Assembly (NCBI GenBank): GCA_902506225.1
Contig: LR733345.1
Location: 1,364,001 to 1,428,000, forward strand
DNA from: Faucicola sp902506225
GTDB lineage: Bacteria; Pseudomonadota; Gammaproteobacteria; Pseudomonadales; Moraxellaceae
Direction: 5' to 3'
Length of the DNA stretch: 64,000 nt
Shown here: piece after piece, positions 35,378 to 44,235 of the stretch
How the letters are laid out: each line of letters begins with the position of its first letter
Position numbering within the stretch: the stretch's first letter is position 1
Made by a program: the position numbers and the translations under genes
Notes under the pieces: model-generated
Databases searched by the model: none
What the model saw: only the letters and a program-made list of their open reading frames with translations
Told to the model about the DNA's origin: nothing

Positions 35378-35846
35378 TAATAACTACAAGCTTAATTGTT
35401 TGTTTATTAACTGCTTATCTTAATTAGCTTGCAATAAAGAAAAACAACCAGACGATAGGTTGTTTTTTTTTGCGCGTTTGTTTTGTGTTCAATATTCATA
35501 TCAAGCACAAGACATTGTATGTTGAATATTTAGTTAAAAAATTTCCCTAATTATTTTAGTTATGATATATTCGAAAAATTCAAGAATTTATGATGTTTTC
35601 CAACCATTTTTTTATGACTTAAAATTCATAGGATTTTCTTGATTTGTTGGGTAAGTTATCGCAACATATATTATTAACGAAGATAATGGGTATTGTGAGT
35701 ATTCACAGTATAACTATTCTTTTTAGCTTGCTAAGTTAGCTCACCAAGCTAGTTTAAGTTAAGAAGAATAGGATGTTCATTTTATCATGACTGGGGATAC
35801 TTGGATTTATCCTCCTTTTTTAATTCATATAACAAACGAGGAACGT
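35378..35846 (+). other. 469-bp gap between the cold-shock gene and etfB
   Basis: It holds the cold-shock terminator (35441-35471), then very AT-rich sequence. Two inverted repeats are visible: TGTGA/TCACA with a four-base centre (35694-35707), and TAGCTTG/CAAGCTA (35724-35730 with 35745-35751). Either could be an operator of the etf operon. A four-base centre does not fit the CRP consensus, which has six. I see no gene and no clear promoter. Confidence 0.5.
35441..35471 (+). terminator. Rho-independent terminator after the cold-shock gene
   Basis: AAACAACC (35442-35449) pairs with GGTTGTTT (35458-35465) around AGACGATA, followed by a long T run. Confidence 0.92.
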
Positions 35847-36596
35847 ATGAAAGCATTAGTTGCTGTTAAACGTGTAGTTGACTATAACGTAAAAGTTCGT
35901 GTAAAAGCGGACAACACTGGTGTTGACTTAACCAATGTTAAAATGTCTGTAAACCCATTTGATGAGATTGCTGTGGAAGAAGCTGTACGTCTACAAGAAG
36001 CGGGCGTCGTCTCTGAAATTGTTGTTGTATCTATCGGACCAAAAGAAGCACAAGAACAAATCCGTGGTGCAATGGCACTGGGTGCAGATCGTGGTATTTT
36101 AGTTGAAACTACCGACACTGTGCGTCCCCTACAAGTCGCAAAAATTTTAAAAGCGATTGCACAAGCAGAAGCCGCTGACATCATTTTACTAGGCAAACAA
36201 GCGATTGATGATGACAACAACCAAACAGGTCAAATGCTAGCGGCATTACTAGACGTGGGTCAAGCAACCTTTGCATCAAAAGTAAAAGTCGACGGTGGCA
36301 GTGTCAACGTAACACGTGAAGTCGATGGCGGCTTACAAACCGTTCAGCTATCATTGCCCGCGGTTATCACCACTGATTTACGGTTAAATGAACCACGTTA
36401 TGCCAAACTGCCTAACATCATGAAAGCGAAGAAAAAACCATTAGAAGAGAAAAAACCAGAAGATTATGGTGTTTCTACTGCTAGTAACATTCAAATCGTA
36501 AAAGTGACGCCACCTGCAGAGCGTAAAGCGGGTGTTAAAGTTAAATCGGTTGACGAGTTGGTCGATAAATTAAGAAACGAAGCTAAAGTTATCTAA
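35847..36596 (+). CDS. etfB: Electron transfer flavoprotein beta subunit
   Basis: The 249-residue subunit begins MKALVAVKRVVDYNVKVRV and has 'SVNPFDEIAVEEAVRL', 'DIILLGKQAIDDDNNQTGQMLAALL' (AMP-binding) and 'ITTDLRLNEPRYAKLPNIMKAKKKPLE' (the dehydrogenase recognition loop). With EtfA it carries electrons from acyl-CoA and related dehydrogenases to ETF-ubiquinone oxidoreductase, which is not in this window. I chose the ATG at 35847 (GAGGAACGT upstream) over one 60 bases earlier. The stop lies in a 15-bp duplication. Confidence 0.96.
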   Translation: MKALVAVKRVVDYNVKVRVKADNTGVDLTNVKMSVNPFDEIAVEEAVRLQEAGVVSEIVVVSIGPKEAQEQIRGAMALGADRGILVETTDTVRPLQVAKILKAIAQAEAADIILLGKQAIDDDNNQTGQMLAALLDVGQATFASKVKVDGGSVNVTREVDGGLQTVQLSLPAVITTDLRLNEPRYAKLPNIMKAKKKPLEEKKPEDYGVSTASNIQIVKVTPPAERKAGVKVKSVDELVDKLRNEAKVI

Positions 36597-36616
36597 TTAT
36601 TAGTTATCTAATTATT
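36587..36616 (+). repeat. 15-bp perfect tandem duplication over the etfB stop
   Basis: AGTTATCTAATTATT occurs at 36587-36601 and 36602-36616. The first copy contains the etfB stop codon. Confidence 0.95.
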
Positions 36617-36679
36617 TAACTAACTTCAATTTAATTCGTCATTTAACGATAGCGATTATCAAATATTAAGGAAAATCTC

Positions 36680-37612
36680 ATGGCAATTTTAGTATATGCA
36701 GAACATGATAATAAAGAGCTGAAAAAAGCAACCCTCAACACCATAACGGCAGCAAGCAAAATCGGTGGCGATATCGTTGTATTAGTTGCAGGTCTTGGCT
36801 GTGAAGCCGTAGCAGAACAAGCCGCTAAAGTAGCAGGTGTTTCAAAGGTGCTTTGCGCAAGTAACGCTGCTTTTGAACATCAGCTGGCTGAAAACGTTGC
36901 TAAACTCGTGGTATCGCTGGCAGGTGATTATAGCCATATCGTTGCACCAGCAACAACAACGGGTAAAAACTTCTTACCACGCGTTGCTGCGTTGTTAGAC
37001 GTAAATATGCTAACTGATGTAACCGCTGTGATTGATGCAGAGACATTTGAGCGTCCAATCTACGCAGGTAACGCCATTGCAACCGTTAAAGATACTGAAA
37101 GCAAAAAAGTCATCACAGTTCGTACCACCGCATTTGATGCAGCGGCAGCAGAAGGCGGTGCAGCTAGCATAGAACAAGTAAGCGCAGGCGAAGATGCGGG
37201 CAAATCAAAATTTGTCGGTGAAGAACTGGCAAAATCTGATCGTCCAGAATTAACTGCTGCAGAAATTGTTGTATCAGGTGGTCGTGCATTAGGCAGCGGT
37301 GAAAACTTCACCAAATATATTGAGCCACTCGCTGATAAGCTAGGCGCTGCGATGGGTGCATCACGTGCGGCCGTTGACGCAGGTTATGTGCCAAACGATC
37401 TACAAGTGGGTCAAACCGGTAAAATTGTCGCGCCAAACCTATACATTGCCGCAGGTATCTCAGGTGCCATTCAGCATTTGGCAGGTATGAAAGATTCAAA
37501 GGTTATCGTTGCTATCAACAATGACCCAGAAGCGCCTATCTCTCAAGTGGCTGATTATTTCCTAGAAGGTGATATTTTTACAGTCTTGCCAGAACTAACT
37601 AGCAAATTGTAA
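36680..37612 (+). CDS. etfA: Electron transfer flavoprotein alpha subunit
   Basis: The 310-residue FAD-binding partner of EtfB has the C-terminal FAD domain 'VSGGRALGSGENF...PLADKLGAAMGASRAAVDAGYVPNDLQVGQTGKIVAPNLYIAAGISGAIQH', here seen as blocks at residues 200-275, and 'INNDPEAPISQVADYFLEGD'. It forms a cytoplasmic heterodimer. AAGGAAAATC lies before the ATG; the gene is 83 bases after etfB, in the same operon, with a terminator behind. Confidence 0.96.
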   Translation: MAILVYAEHDNKELKKATLNTITAASKIGGDIVVLVAGLGCEAVAEQAAKVAGVSKVLCASNAAFEHQLAENVAKLVVSLAGDYSHIVAPATTTGKNFLPRVAALLDVNMLTDVTAVIDAETFERPIYAGNAIATVKDTESKKVITVRTTAFDAAAAEGGAASIEQVSAGEDAGKSKFVGEELAKSDRPELTAAEIVVSGGRALGSGENFTKYIEPLADKLGAAMGASRAAVDAGYVPNDLQVGQTGKIVAPNLYIAAGISGAIQHLAGMKDSKVIVAINNDPEAPISQVADYFLEGDIFTVLPELTSKL

Positions 37613-37635
37613 TTGCCGCTATCATAAGCTACCAA

Positions 37636-37692
37636 GCGATAAATATATAGGCGATAAATATAAAAAAACCTCATGCTCTTTGAGGTTTTTTT
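37636..37692 (+). terminator. Terminator after etfA, preceded by a small direct repeat
   Basis: AAAAAACCTCA (37663-37673) pairs with TGAGGTTTTTT (37681-37691) around TGCTCTT. GCGATAAATATA is repeated just before it at 37636-37647 and 37651-37662. Confidence 0.92.
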
Positions 37693-37825
37693 ATTTGCTA
37701 TTTACGCGCTAAGCAGTGACTTAATTGTCGCTAAAAGTATATTGATTGTTGTATAGCGACTAGGTAATATAATAAAAATTATGGGATTTTATTGATAGCA
37801 AATTTTTTGGGAATAAATTGTGAAA

Positions 37826-38455
37826 ATGGATTTAAAAAAATTCCGTATAGAGATGCAGCAGCGGCTTAGCGAGCAGCAACTAGACGATGTAAAAGTACGT
37901 CCCTTTATCTGTTCAGGGTCACCCCTTAATTGCAAAATTATGATGGTCGGCTACAATCCTGCGCGCGAAGTTAATTTAGACGTGTTTGATGCCGATATTT
38001 GGAATGATGACATAGGGTTTGATCGTGAAGCGTTTGCTGAGCATTATGACATCGCTAGCTACAATGATGATTTACAGTGGAATCGCAACCATATATTTCA
38101 GCAAAATTTGATTGATGAAATCTCAAATCATCCTGTGATTGAAACCTACCTTTATAGTGTTATCACCCCTAAGAAGACTTTACTAAGCCCTCAGCATAAA
38201 CACACCCATTTATTTGATTGGCTATATGGTATTCTCAAACCTGTTTTAATCATTACCCAAAATATGGATGTCATTAAATATTTTGAACGAGAAGCCAATA
38301 AAACCCTCGTGAGAAACACTTTTAATGCCATTACTTATCGCGATTTACACTGTGTGATTTTGCCCATCAGTCATTTATCCAAAAAATGGAATGACACCCA
38401 AATGTACCATTTGAAAGCAGAAATTGATGAGCTGTTTAATTTGATTGATGTATAG
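37826..38455 (+). CDS. Unrecognised soluble protein, faint uracil-DNA-glycosylase-like motif
   Basis: The 209-residue protein has no signal peptide or membrane segment. 'PFICSGSPLNCKIMMVGYNPAREV' (residues about 27-50) recalls the strand-GxNP motif of UDG-fold proteins, and 'LIITQNMDVIKYF' and 'CVILPISHLSKKW' are placed like the later strand and the HxS motif. No [4Fe-4S] cysteine set is visible, and the catalytic residues cannot be assigned, so I give no function. The GTG at 37820 is an alternative start. It is alone between two terminators. Confidence 0.6.
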   Translation: MDLKKFRIEMQQRLSEQQLDDVKVRPFICSGSPLNCKIMMVGYNPAREVNLDVFDADIWNDDIGFDREAFAEHYDIASYNDDLQWNRNHIFQQNLIDEISNHPVIETYLYSVITPKKTLLSPQHKHTHLFDWLYGILKPVLIITQNMDVIKYFEREANKTLVRNTFNAITYRDLHCVILPISHLSKKWNDTQMYHLKAEIDELFNLIDV

Positions 38456-38492
38456 ACAATTATTGGTCATTGATAAATTAATAGCGCAATAA

Positions 38493-38524
38493 AAAAGCTT
38501 AACAGATGATCGTGTTAAGCTTTT
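38493..38524. terminator. Bidirectional terminator between the 37.8-kb gene and corA
   Basis: AAAAGCTTAACA (38493-38504) pairs perfectly over 12 bases with TGTTAAGCTTTT (38513-38524). It serves the convergent genes on both sides. Confidence 0.93.
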
Positions 38525-38546
38525 ATGGTTAAAATCTATGGGTAAG

Positions 38547-39869
38547 TTACAACCAACCTGCCTTTTTAAAGCGATAGTAAAGCGTGAAACAAATGGTCAG
38601 AATAAATGCCAACAAAATATAGTAGGCATAATGCATTTTTAGTTCAGGCATATTTTCAAAGTTCATCCCATAAATCCCTGCGACAGCGGTCGGAACCGCG
38701 AGGATACCTGCCCAAGCGGCAAGTTTTCGTACCACCTCATTCTGACCCATATTGACCACTGCCATGTAAGTATCCATGGCAACACTGAGCATTTCGTTGA
38801 GTCCATTGACCGCATCGAGCGCACGCAGTAGATGGTCATTAACGTCGCGAAAATACGGTTTGGCTTGGCTAGGAAAACTTGGAATCAAATCAGTCTTTTT
38901 ATGATTGATAAAAAAATTACAGATATCTTGTACGGGTAAGATGACAGCACGCATATGTACAAGCTGTGATTTTAATTCATACAAATTGCGCAGTGTATGT
39001 TTGTTAAAGTTTTCAGAGAAAATTTCCCGTTCTTGCTCACGCAAATAACGCCCTAATTTTTCAGTGACAGGTAAATAGTTATCGACGATAAAGTCTAGAA
39101 TGGCATGCAGCACAAAGATAGGTCCAAGGCGCAATTTTTCTGGTCGGCGATGACAAAAATCTCGCACACTTTGGTAGCTATGAGAGGCACCTTGACGAAT
39201 AGTGATAATATATTGCTTGCCCATAAAGATGGCCGTAGTGCCATAACGAATGGTATTTTCGGTCAATTTGGCGGTTCGTACCACCACGAACACGCTATCA
39301 TTACCATAGCTTTCAACTTTGGCGCGTTGATGTTCAGCAAAAGCATCTTCGATGGCAAGTTCGTGCAAGTCAAATGCCTCTTGAACTTCTCGAATGGTTT
39401 CGATACTTGGGTCATGCAGTCCTACCCAAACAAATACGTTGTTGTTGGATAATTCGCGGCGCACATCATCAAGCTCAATCTCGCCGATTTTTTCCCCAGA
39501 TTTACGAGAGTAGGCAAAGCAGTTGGCAATCTCATTTTTCCCTTTAAAGCGATCTTCGGTGATTTCAGCTTCAGGGTTGTACTCAGGGGGTGGTACATCG
39601 GTCGGTGCATAGACTTCGACAGTGCCGTCATCGTCATAATTTTCGCCATAGATATAACTATCATCACCGTGCAAATCAAGTTCTTCATCAGTGATTTCAT
39701 CATACATGACATCAGCGTTGGCAAGGGTAAAAGAATCCGTCGACATATCATGTGGCGGATTAAGTGTTGAGGCTAACGGCAGAGTGACATGCTGGGTCGT
39801 CTGAGTGGGGTGCTCTAATAAATCGTCGCTGCGTTCAGATAAATTTTTGTTTTGGTGGGGTGGCGTCAT
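38547..39869 (-). CDS. corA: CorA-family magnesium/cobalt transporter
   Basis: The 440-residue protein has the CorA end: helix 1, the YGMNF signature in 'VAGIYGMNFENMPEL', helix 2 and a short basic tail. A cytoplasmic funnel domain (about residues 120-370) precedes it ('ELDDVRRELSNNNVFVWVGLHDPS'). The first ~110 residues are unusually acidic and tyrosine-rich (YIYGENYDDDGTVEVYAP), longer than in E. coli CorA. It forms a pentameric inner-membrane channel for Mg2+. I chose the ATG at 39869 with GAGG upstream; a more distant ATG would add 32 hydrophobic residues. Confidence 0.92.
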   Translation of the reverse strand: MTPPHQNKNLSERSDDLLEHPTQTTQHVTLPLASTLNPPHDMSTDSFTLANADVMYDEITDEELDLHGDDSYIYGENYDDDGTVEVYAPTDVPPPEYNPEAEITEDRFKGKNEIANCFAYSRKSGEKIGEIELDDVRRELSNNNVFVWVGLHDPSIETIREVQEAFDLHELAIEDAFAEHQRAKVESYGNDSVFVVVRTAKLTENTIRYGTTAIFMGKQYIITIRQGASHSYQSVRDFCHRRPEKLRLGPIFVLHAILDFIVDNYLPVTEKLGRYLREQEREIFSENFNKHTLRNLYELKSQLVHMRAVILPVQDICNFFINHKKTDLIPSFPSQAKPYFRDVNDHLLRALDAVNGLNEMLSVAMDTYMAVVNMGQNEVVRKLAAWAGILAVPTAVAGIYGMNFENMPELKMHYAYYILLAFILTICFTLYYRFKKAGWL

Positions 39870-40213
39870 AACCAAAAACCTCGCTATCACGATTTGAAAG
39901 AGTTGTATCAGATCGAATAAATGTGTCCAGTCGTTATCAAAGTACTCAAAAGGTAGCAACCACAAAACAGCAAGTAAACATCAAAATAGGCAAATGCGCC
40001 TGTTTGTTCTTGCTATTTTGTAATTCTCAGTGATTTTTAAACGAATAAAAAAGAAGTCATGCATTGACAATGCAATCATACGGCTAAAATTAGATGGATA
40101 ATGATAACAGTGAAAAATGACAATCTCAAGATAATTATACGTGACAGACCGCTAAAACCTAGTTGAATCTAGTTAACCATGGACTTAGCAACGGTCATTT
40201 TTTCAATATCACG
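39870..40213 (+). other. 344-bp gap upstream of corA holding a candidate small RNA
   Basis: The corA promoter must lie here on the minus strand but I cannot place it confidently. On the plus strand a promoter and a terminator flank about 110 bases without an ORF (listed separately). Confidence 0.5.
40091..40203 (+). ncRNA. Candidate small RNA between corA and the DUF2237 gene
   Basis: TTGACA (40064-40069) and TAAAAT (40085-40090) form a promoter with a short 15-base spacer. A hairpin GACCGCTAA (40147-40155) with TTAG and CGGTC (40185-40188, 40192-40196) ends in ATTTTTT. Only the plus strand has the T run, and both neighbouring genes are on the minus strand, so the unit serves neither of them. 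The predicted RNA is about 105-110 nucleotides with no ORF of note. Confidence 0.4.
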
Positions 40214-40597
40214 TTAAATAGCGTACTGCTGCAGTATCTCTATATTTACTAACTCTAAGAGACTCTCATGACATGCGGCAAGCTTTAGCGGCGGCGCAAC
40301 CCCTGCATCCAATGCTTCCACCCAGCGCAGGGCACACACGCACCAAAAATCATTGGGCTGCAGCCCTGGAAAACCAAATTCGGGTAAGGGCGTCACCAAA
40401 TCATTGCCCTTGGCAACAGAAAATTCTAAGAATTCTCGGGTCATTTTGGCGCAAACCGTGTGTAAGCCGACGTCACCAGCGCCGGTATGACAAAAACCAT
40501 TTCGATAATAACCTGTTAATGGGTCAAAACAGCAACTCGCTAGTGCGGTACCCAGTACATTGGTTTGGTTTAATTCAGCTTTTGGATGATAGGACAT
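40214..40597 (-). CDS. DUF2237 family protein
   Basis: The 127-residue protein matches DUF2237 along its length: 'NVLGTALASCCFDPLTGYYRNGFCHTG', 'DVGLHTVCAKMTREFLEFSVAKGNDLVTPLPEFGFPG', 'DFWCVCALRWVEALDAGVAPPLKLAACHE'. Five conserved cysteines and several histidines suggest a metal site or redox role, but the function is unknown. It is followed on the same strand by corA only after 344 bases, so it is probably separate. Confidence 0.9.
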   Translation of the reverse strand: MSYHPKAELNQTNVLGTALASCCFDPLTGYYRNGFCHTGAGDVGLHTVCAKMTREFLEFSVAKGNDLVTPLPEFGFPGLQPNDFWCVCALRWVEALDAGVAPPLKLAACHESLLELVNIEILQQYAI

Positions 40598-40641
40598 AGT
40601 GAGCTCTTTTAAGGTTTAAATGGGGTTAGATGGAAGATTGG

Positions 40642-41235
40642 CTAAAGCTTAAAGATAGAGGTTGGTAGTTTTTCTAAAGCAGTGCTTTGAGTTTTTTGCA
40701 TAAAATCTCGCTGACAAAATTGCTCAAGTGCTGATTTATTTGCCTCATTTACTGCCTTGTCAAACACCTCAGCCAAACGTAATTTTAAATACCCTAAGGC
40801 GATACCAAAAAAGATTTGGCCGAGCGCATCGCTTTGTGCATCGAGCTGTGGTGCATTGGGGAGTAAATTCGACAATAGACTGGTTGAGCGCTCAATAAAT
40901 GGATGTGGGGTAGCAATTGATGGTTGAAAGCGCTCGGTAGCAAAGGCGCGAACGGTTTGGTTGATAATGCCGAAGCTCAGGCTCGTTAAAGCAGCAGATT
41001 TTTCATCAGCGAAAATTTGCGGCATCAGGTGTGCCAAAATCACACTGCTTTCTGTGATGAGTAATTGATTATCGGTGAGCAGGGCAGGTACTTGGCTAAA
41101 AGGGTTGACCGCTAATAATTCTTGTGGGTTTTCCCAAGGCATGACAAATATCAGCTCGGCATCGATTTGCTGGCGTAAACAGGCGACCATCACGAGACGG
41201 GCGAAAGGGGAGGTGGTTGAGACAAAGAGTTTCAT
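40642..41235 (-). CDS. Glutathione S-transferase family protein
   Basis: The 197-residue protein opens 'MKLFVSTTSPFARLVMVACL', the thioredoxin-like GST N-domain with the Ser-Pro-Phe-x-Arg active-site turn. 'NPFSQVPALLTDNQLLITESSVILAHL' contains the cis-proline and the glutathione-binding ESS motif. An all-helical C-domain follows. Substrate unknown. It lies 44 bases upstream of the DUF2237 gene on the same strand. Confidence 0.88.
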   Translation of the reverse strand: MKLFVSTTSPFARLVMVACLRQQIDAELIFVMPWENPQELLAVNPFSQVPALLTDNQLLITESSVILAHLMPQIFADEKSAALTSLSFGIINQTVRAFATERFQPSIATPHPFIERSTSLLSNLLPNAPQLDAQSDALGQIFFGIALGYLKLRLAEVFDKAVNEANKSALEQFCQRDFMQKTQSTALEKLPTSIFKL

Positions 41236-41538
41236 GAGTAAATTGGATTTCCCTATACTGGTTACATGGGTGTAAGTTTTAGTAAATAAGTTTCAAAAAA
41301 TTCTATAGGAGTTTAGCATAAAAAATTGGGCAATAAAAAAATGCCTAAGCCCAGTGAAGCTATGATACAATGAAAAGGAAAAGTGCCCTTATTTTATTCT
41401 TTGCTTATTTTATTTTTGTAAGCGCCCTTCTCATCGATTATTCTATGATTTTACATGGTAATTCATGGTCTATGTTTTCATATGGCCGCTTGTTGTCATG
41501 TCTAGTGATATATCATTTAATCATCCTTAGGATTTATT

Positions 41539-42834
41539 GTGTCAAATTTAGCATCAAATTCCACCAATGTGGCAAATCAGTCTGCTTTTTACCTTAATAC
41601 AAAAAATACTTGGCTATTACCTGATGGGGTTGTCGATTTACTATCAACCGAAGCGGTAAAGCAAGAAACCCTGCGTTATCAATTGACCCGTATTTTAATC
41701 AGCCATGGCTATGAATTTATTAGCCCGCCTATGATTGAATATACCGAAAGCTTGCTCGGCTATGCGTCTGAAGATGTTAAATTACAAACTTTTAAAATCA
41801 TTGATCAGCTAACCGGTCGGCTCATGGGGGTACGTGCAGATATCACCCCACAAATTGCGCGGATTGATGCGCGTCTACACAATAATCAAGACACTAGTAA
41901 CCCATCAAAATCAATTTCCCGCTATTGTTATGCAGGGCATGTAATCTATACCATGCCAAAGGGCTTATTTGGTTCGCGCACCCCGCTACAGTTGGGGGCT
42001 GAGATTTTTGGTACCGACTCACTAGCCAGTGAAGTGGAGCTATTAGATGTGTTATTTACCTTGTTAGATAGCACGGATGTGATTGAGCACTCGCATATTG
42101 ATATTGGTCATGTGGCGATTTTTCAGCAGCTTTGCCAGCTTGCTGGTGTACCTACGCATCTGCAAGAAAAACTCATTGAGCTCTATGCTAATAAAGCGTT
42201 ACCCGAGCTGAAACTTTTGACCAGTAAAATGAGCCAGTTTGGCGAGCTTGCCAACGATTTTTATGTGCTAGGCGAGGCAGGTAATGATTTGCAAAAACTG
42301 AGCGAACGACTCTCAACTCAAGCCAAACACGATACTATCATTGCCAAAGCCTTGTCTGATTTGACTTATTTGGTGAGCTATCTTGAAGAGCACTGGGATG
42401 CCAATGTCAGTGTCGATGTCACAGGATTGGGATATCACTATCATACAGGCGTTGTCTTTAATGTGTACGTGGCAGATGAGTCATTGCCGCTGATTCGTGG
42501 TGGGCGTTTTAGCAATCATTTTCATCATGAAGTTGATAATACCGATGCCGTGCGTTCGGGCGTTGGCTTTAGCTGCGAGCTAAACCGTTGGCAAAATCAT
42601 ATCCAAGTACATGAGCAGCCTTTTACCGTGGTGCCTTATAGCCATGTACAAACTATTTTACATGTACCCAATCATCCGGATGCGCTAGCGCTCAAACAAG
42701 CGATTGACTCACTACGCCAAGAAGGGCATCGGGTGATGATTGCGCTGGATGAAACCGATGAACCTGAGCAAACCACCCATCGCTTGCAAGTAGCGAATGG
42801 GGTTTGGTACTTAGAGCATTTGGCAGAAAATTAA
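41539..42834 (+). CDS. hisZ: ATP phosphoribosyltransferase regulatory subunit HisZ
   Basis: The 431-residue protein is a histidyl-tRNA-synthetase paralogue: 'WLLPDGVVDLLSTEAVKQETLRYQL', 'RADITPQIARIDAR' and 'YHTGVVFNVY' are HisZ blocks, and tRNA-binding parts are absent. It partners short-form HisG in the first step of histidine synthesis; hisG is not in this window. The start is GTG at 41539 with AGGA six bases upstream. The order hisZ-purA is shared with Acinetobacter. Confidence 0.93.
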   Translation: MSNLASNSTNVANQSAFYLNTKNTWLLPDGVVDLLSTEAVKQETLRYQLTRILISHGYEFISPPMIEYTESLLGYASEDVKLQTFKIIDQLTGRLMGVRADITPQIARIDARLHNNQDTSNPSKSISRYCYAGHVIYTMPKGLFGSRTPLQLGAEIFGTDSLASEVELLDVLFTLLDSTDVIEHSHIDIGHVAIFQQLCQLAGVPTHLQEKLIELYANKALPELKLLTSKMSQFGELANDFYVLGEAGNDLQKLSERLSTQAKHDTIIAKALSDLTYLVSYLEEHWDANVSVDVTGLGYHYHTGVVFNVYVADESLPLIRGGRFSNHFHHEVDNTDAVRSGVGFSCELNRWQNHIQVHEQPFTVVPYSHVQTILHVPNHPDALALKQAIDSLRQEGHRVMIALDETDEPEQTTHRLQVANGVWYLEHLAEN

Positions 42835-42891
42835 TTTTTAAGCTGTTGTAGACTTGTTTTTAGCAATTACTTTGATAAAAGGTGACTTATC

Positions 42892-44190
42892 ATGAAACAT
42901 ACGGGAAAAAACGTCGTTGTCCTTGGTAGCCAGTGGGGCGATGAGGGTAAAGGCAAAATCGTTGACTTATTGACTGAAAAAGCCAGTGCGGTGGCGCGCT
43001 ATCAAGGCGGTCATAATGCCGGTCACACTTTAGTCGTTGGCGGTAAAAAAACCGTATTACATTTGATTCCATCGGGTATTCTACGTGAGGGTGTCACTTG
43101 CTACATCGGTAATGGCGTGGTGCTAGCCCCAGATGCGCTACTAAAAGAAATGCAATCACTGGTTGAAGCAGGTGTGCCTGTGCGTGAGCGCCTGCGTATT
43201 TCACCCAACTGCCCACTGATCATGCCACAGCATGTAGCGCTTGACCAAGCCCGTGAAATCAAACGCGGCAACAACAAAATTGGCACGACCGGTCGTGGTA
43301 TCGGCCCTGCCTACGAAGATAAAGTAGCGCGCCGTGCGTTGCGTTTTGCTGACTTGTTGCGAGCTGACTTCGCCGATAAATTAAAAAATAACCTTGAGTT
43401 CCATAACTTTGCCTTGACCCAATATTATGGGGTGGACGCAGTTGATTTTGATGCGACCTTAAAGTTGGCAGAAGAATGGCGTGATGCGCTAAAAGACTTG
43501 GTGGCTGATGTGACAGGCGAGCTTGACAAGCTATGCAAAGAAGGCAAAAATTTAATGTTTGAAGGCGCGCAAGGTACGTTGCTTGACGTTGACCACGGCA
43601 CTTATCCTTTCGTTACCAGCTCAAATACCACGGCTGGCGGCGTGGCGACGGGTACGGGTCTTGGACCCTTATACTTTGACTACGTATTGGGTATCACCAA
43701 AGCTTACACCACGCGCGTGGGGGCGGGTCCCTTCCCAACTGAGCTATTTGATGATATCGGTGAGCACATCGGTACTGTGGGTCAAGAATTTGGTGCTACC
43801 ACGGGCCGCGCCCGTCGTTGTGGTTGGTTTGATGCAGCGATTCTACGCCGTGCTGTGGTACTAAACTCCTTATCTGGTATCTGCTTGACCAAGCTTGATG
43901 TGTTAGATGACCTTGAGCAGCTCAATATCTGCACGGGTTATGAGTTGCCAAGTGGCGAAGTTTGCGGCTCTAGCGATGCAGAGTTTTACGAGAATGTCAA
44001 ACCCATCTACGAAACTTTGCCAGGTTGGAAAACGAGCACTGTGGGTGTGACAGAGTATGACAAGCTACCTGAAAATGCCAAAGCTTATATCAAACGCATT
44101 GAGCAGCTCATCGAGTGTCCCGTTGACATTATCTCAACAGGTCCCGACCGTGCCGAAACCATCGTGCTACGCGACCCCTACGATGCCTAA
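42892..44190 (+). CDS. purA: Adenylosuccinate synthetase
   Basis: The 432-residue enzyme joins IMP and aspartate with GTP in AMP synthesis. 'VVVLGSQWGDEGKGKIVDLL' carries the catalytic Asp and the P-loop; 'GGHNAGHT' the catalytic His; 'NKIGTTGRGIGPAYEDK', 'GAQGTLLDVDHGTYPFVTSSNT' and 'GATTGRARRCGWFD' follow in order. AAAGGTGAC lies upstream. It is 57 bases behind hisZ and has its own strong terminator. Confidence 0.97.
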   Translation: MKHTGKNVVVLGSQWGDEGKGKIVDLLTEKASAVARYQGGHNAGHTLVVGGKKTVLHLIPSGILREGVTCYIGNGVVLAPDALLKEMQSLVEAGVPVRERLRISPNCPLIMPQHVALDQAREIKRGNNKIGTTGRGIGPAYEDKVARRALRFADLLRADFADKLKNNLEFHNFALTQYYGVDAVDFDATLKLAEEWRDALKDLVADVTGELDKLCKEGKNLMFEGAQGTLLDVDHGTYPFVTSSNTTAGGVATGTGLGPLYFDYVLGITKAYTTRVGAGPFPTELFDDIGEHIGTVGQEFGATTGRARRCGWFDAAILRRAVVLNSLSGICLTKLDVLDDLEQLNICTGYELPSGEVCGSSDAEFYENVKPIYETLPGWKTSTVGVTEYDKLPENAKAYIKRIEQLIECPVDIISTGPDRAETIVLRDPYDA

Positions 44191-44202
44191 CCCTCACATA
44201 TC

Positions 44203-44231
44203 AAAAAACCCGATGTGACGTCGGGTTTTTT
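44203..44231 (+). terminator. Rho-independent terminator after purA
   Basis: AAAAAACCCGA (44203-44213) pairs perfectly with TCGGGTTTTTT (44221-44231) around TGTGACG. Confidence 0.95.
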
Positions 44232-44235
44232 ATCG

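Noticed and set aside
35694..35707. TGTGA/TCACA dyad upstream of etfB as a CRP site
   Set aside because: The centre is four bases, not six, so it does not fit the CRP consensus; kept only as an unnamed dyad.
41370..41597. A 75-codon plus-strand frame with two hydrophobic stretches upstream of hisZ
   Set aside because: It overlaps the hisZ start by 59 bases in another frame and has no clear ribosome-binding site or recognisable family; the hydrophobic character follows from AT-rich DNA.
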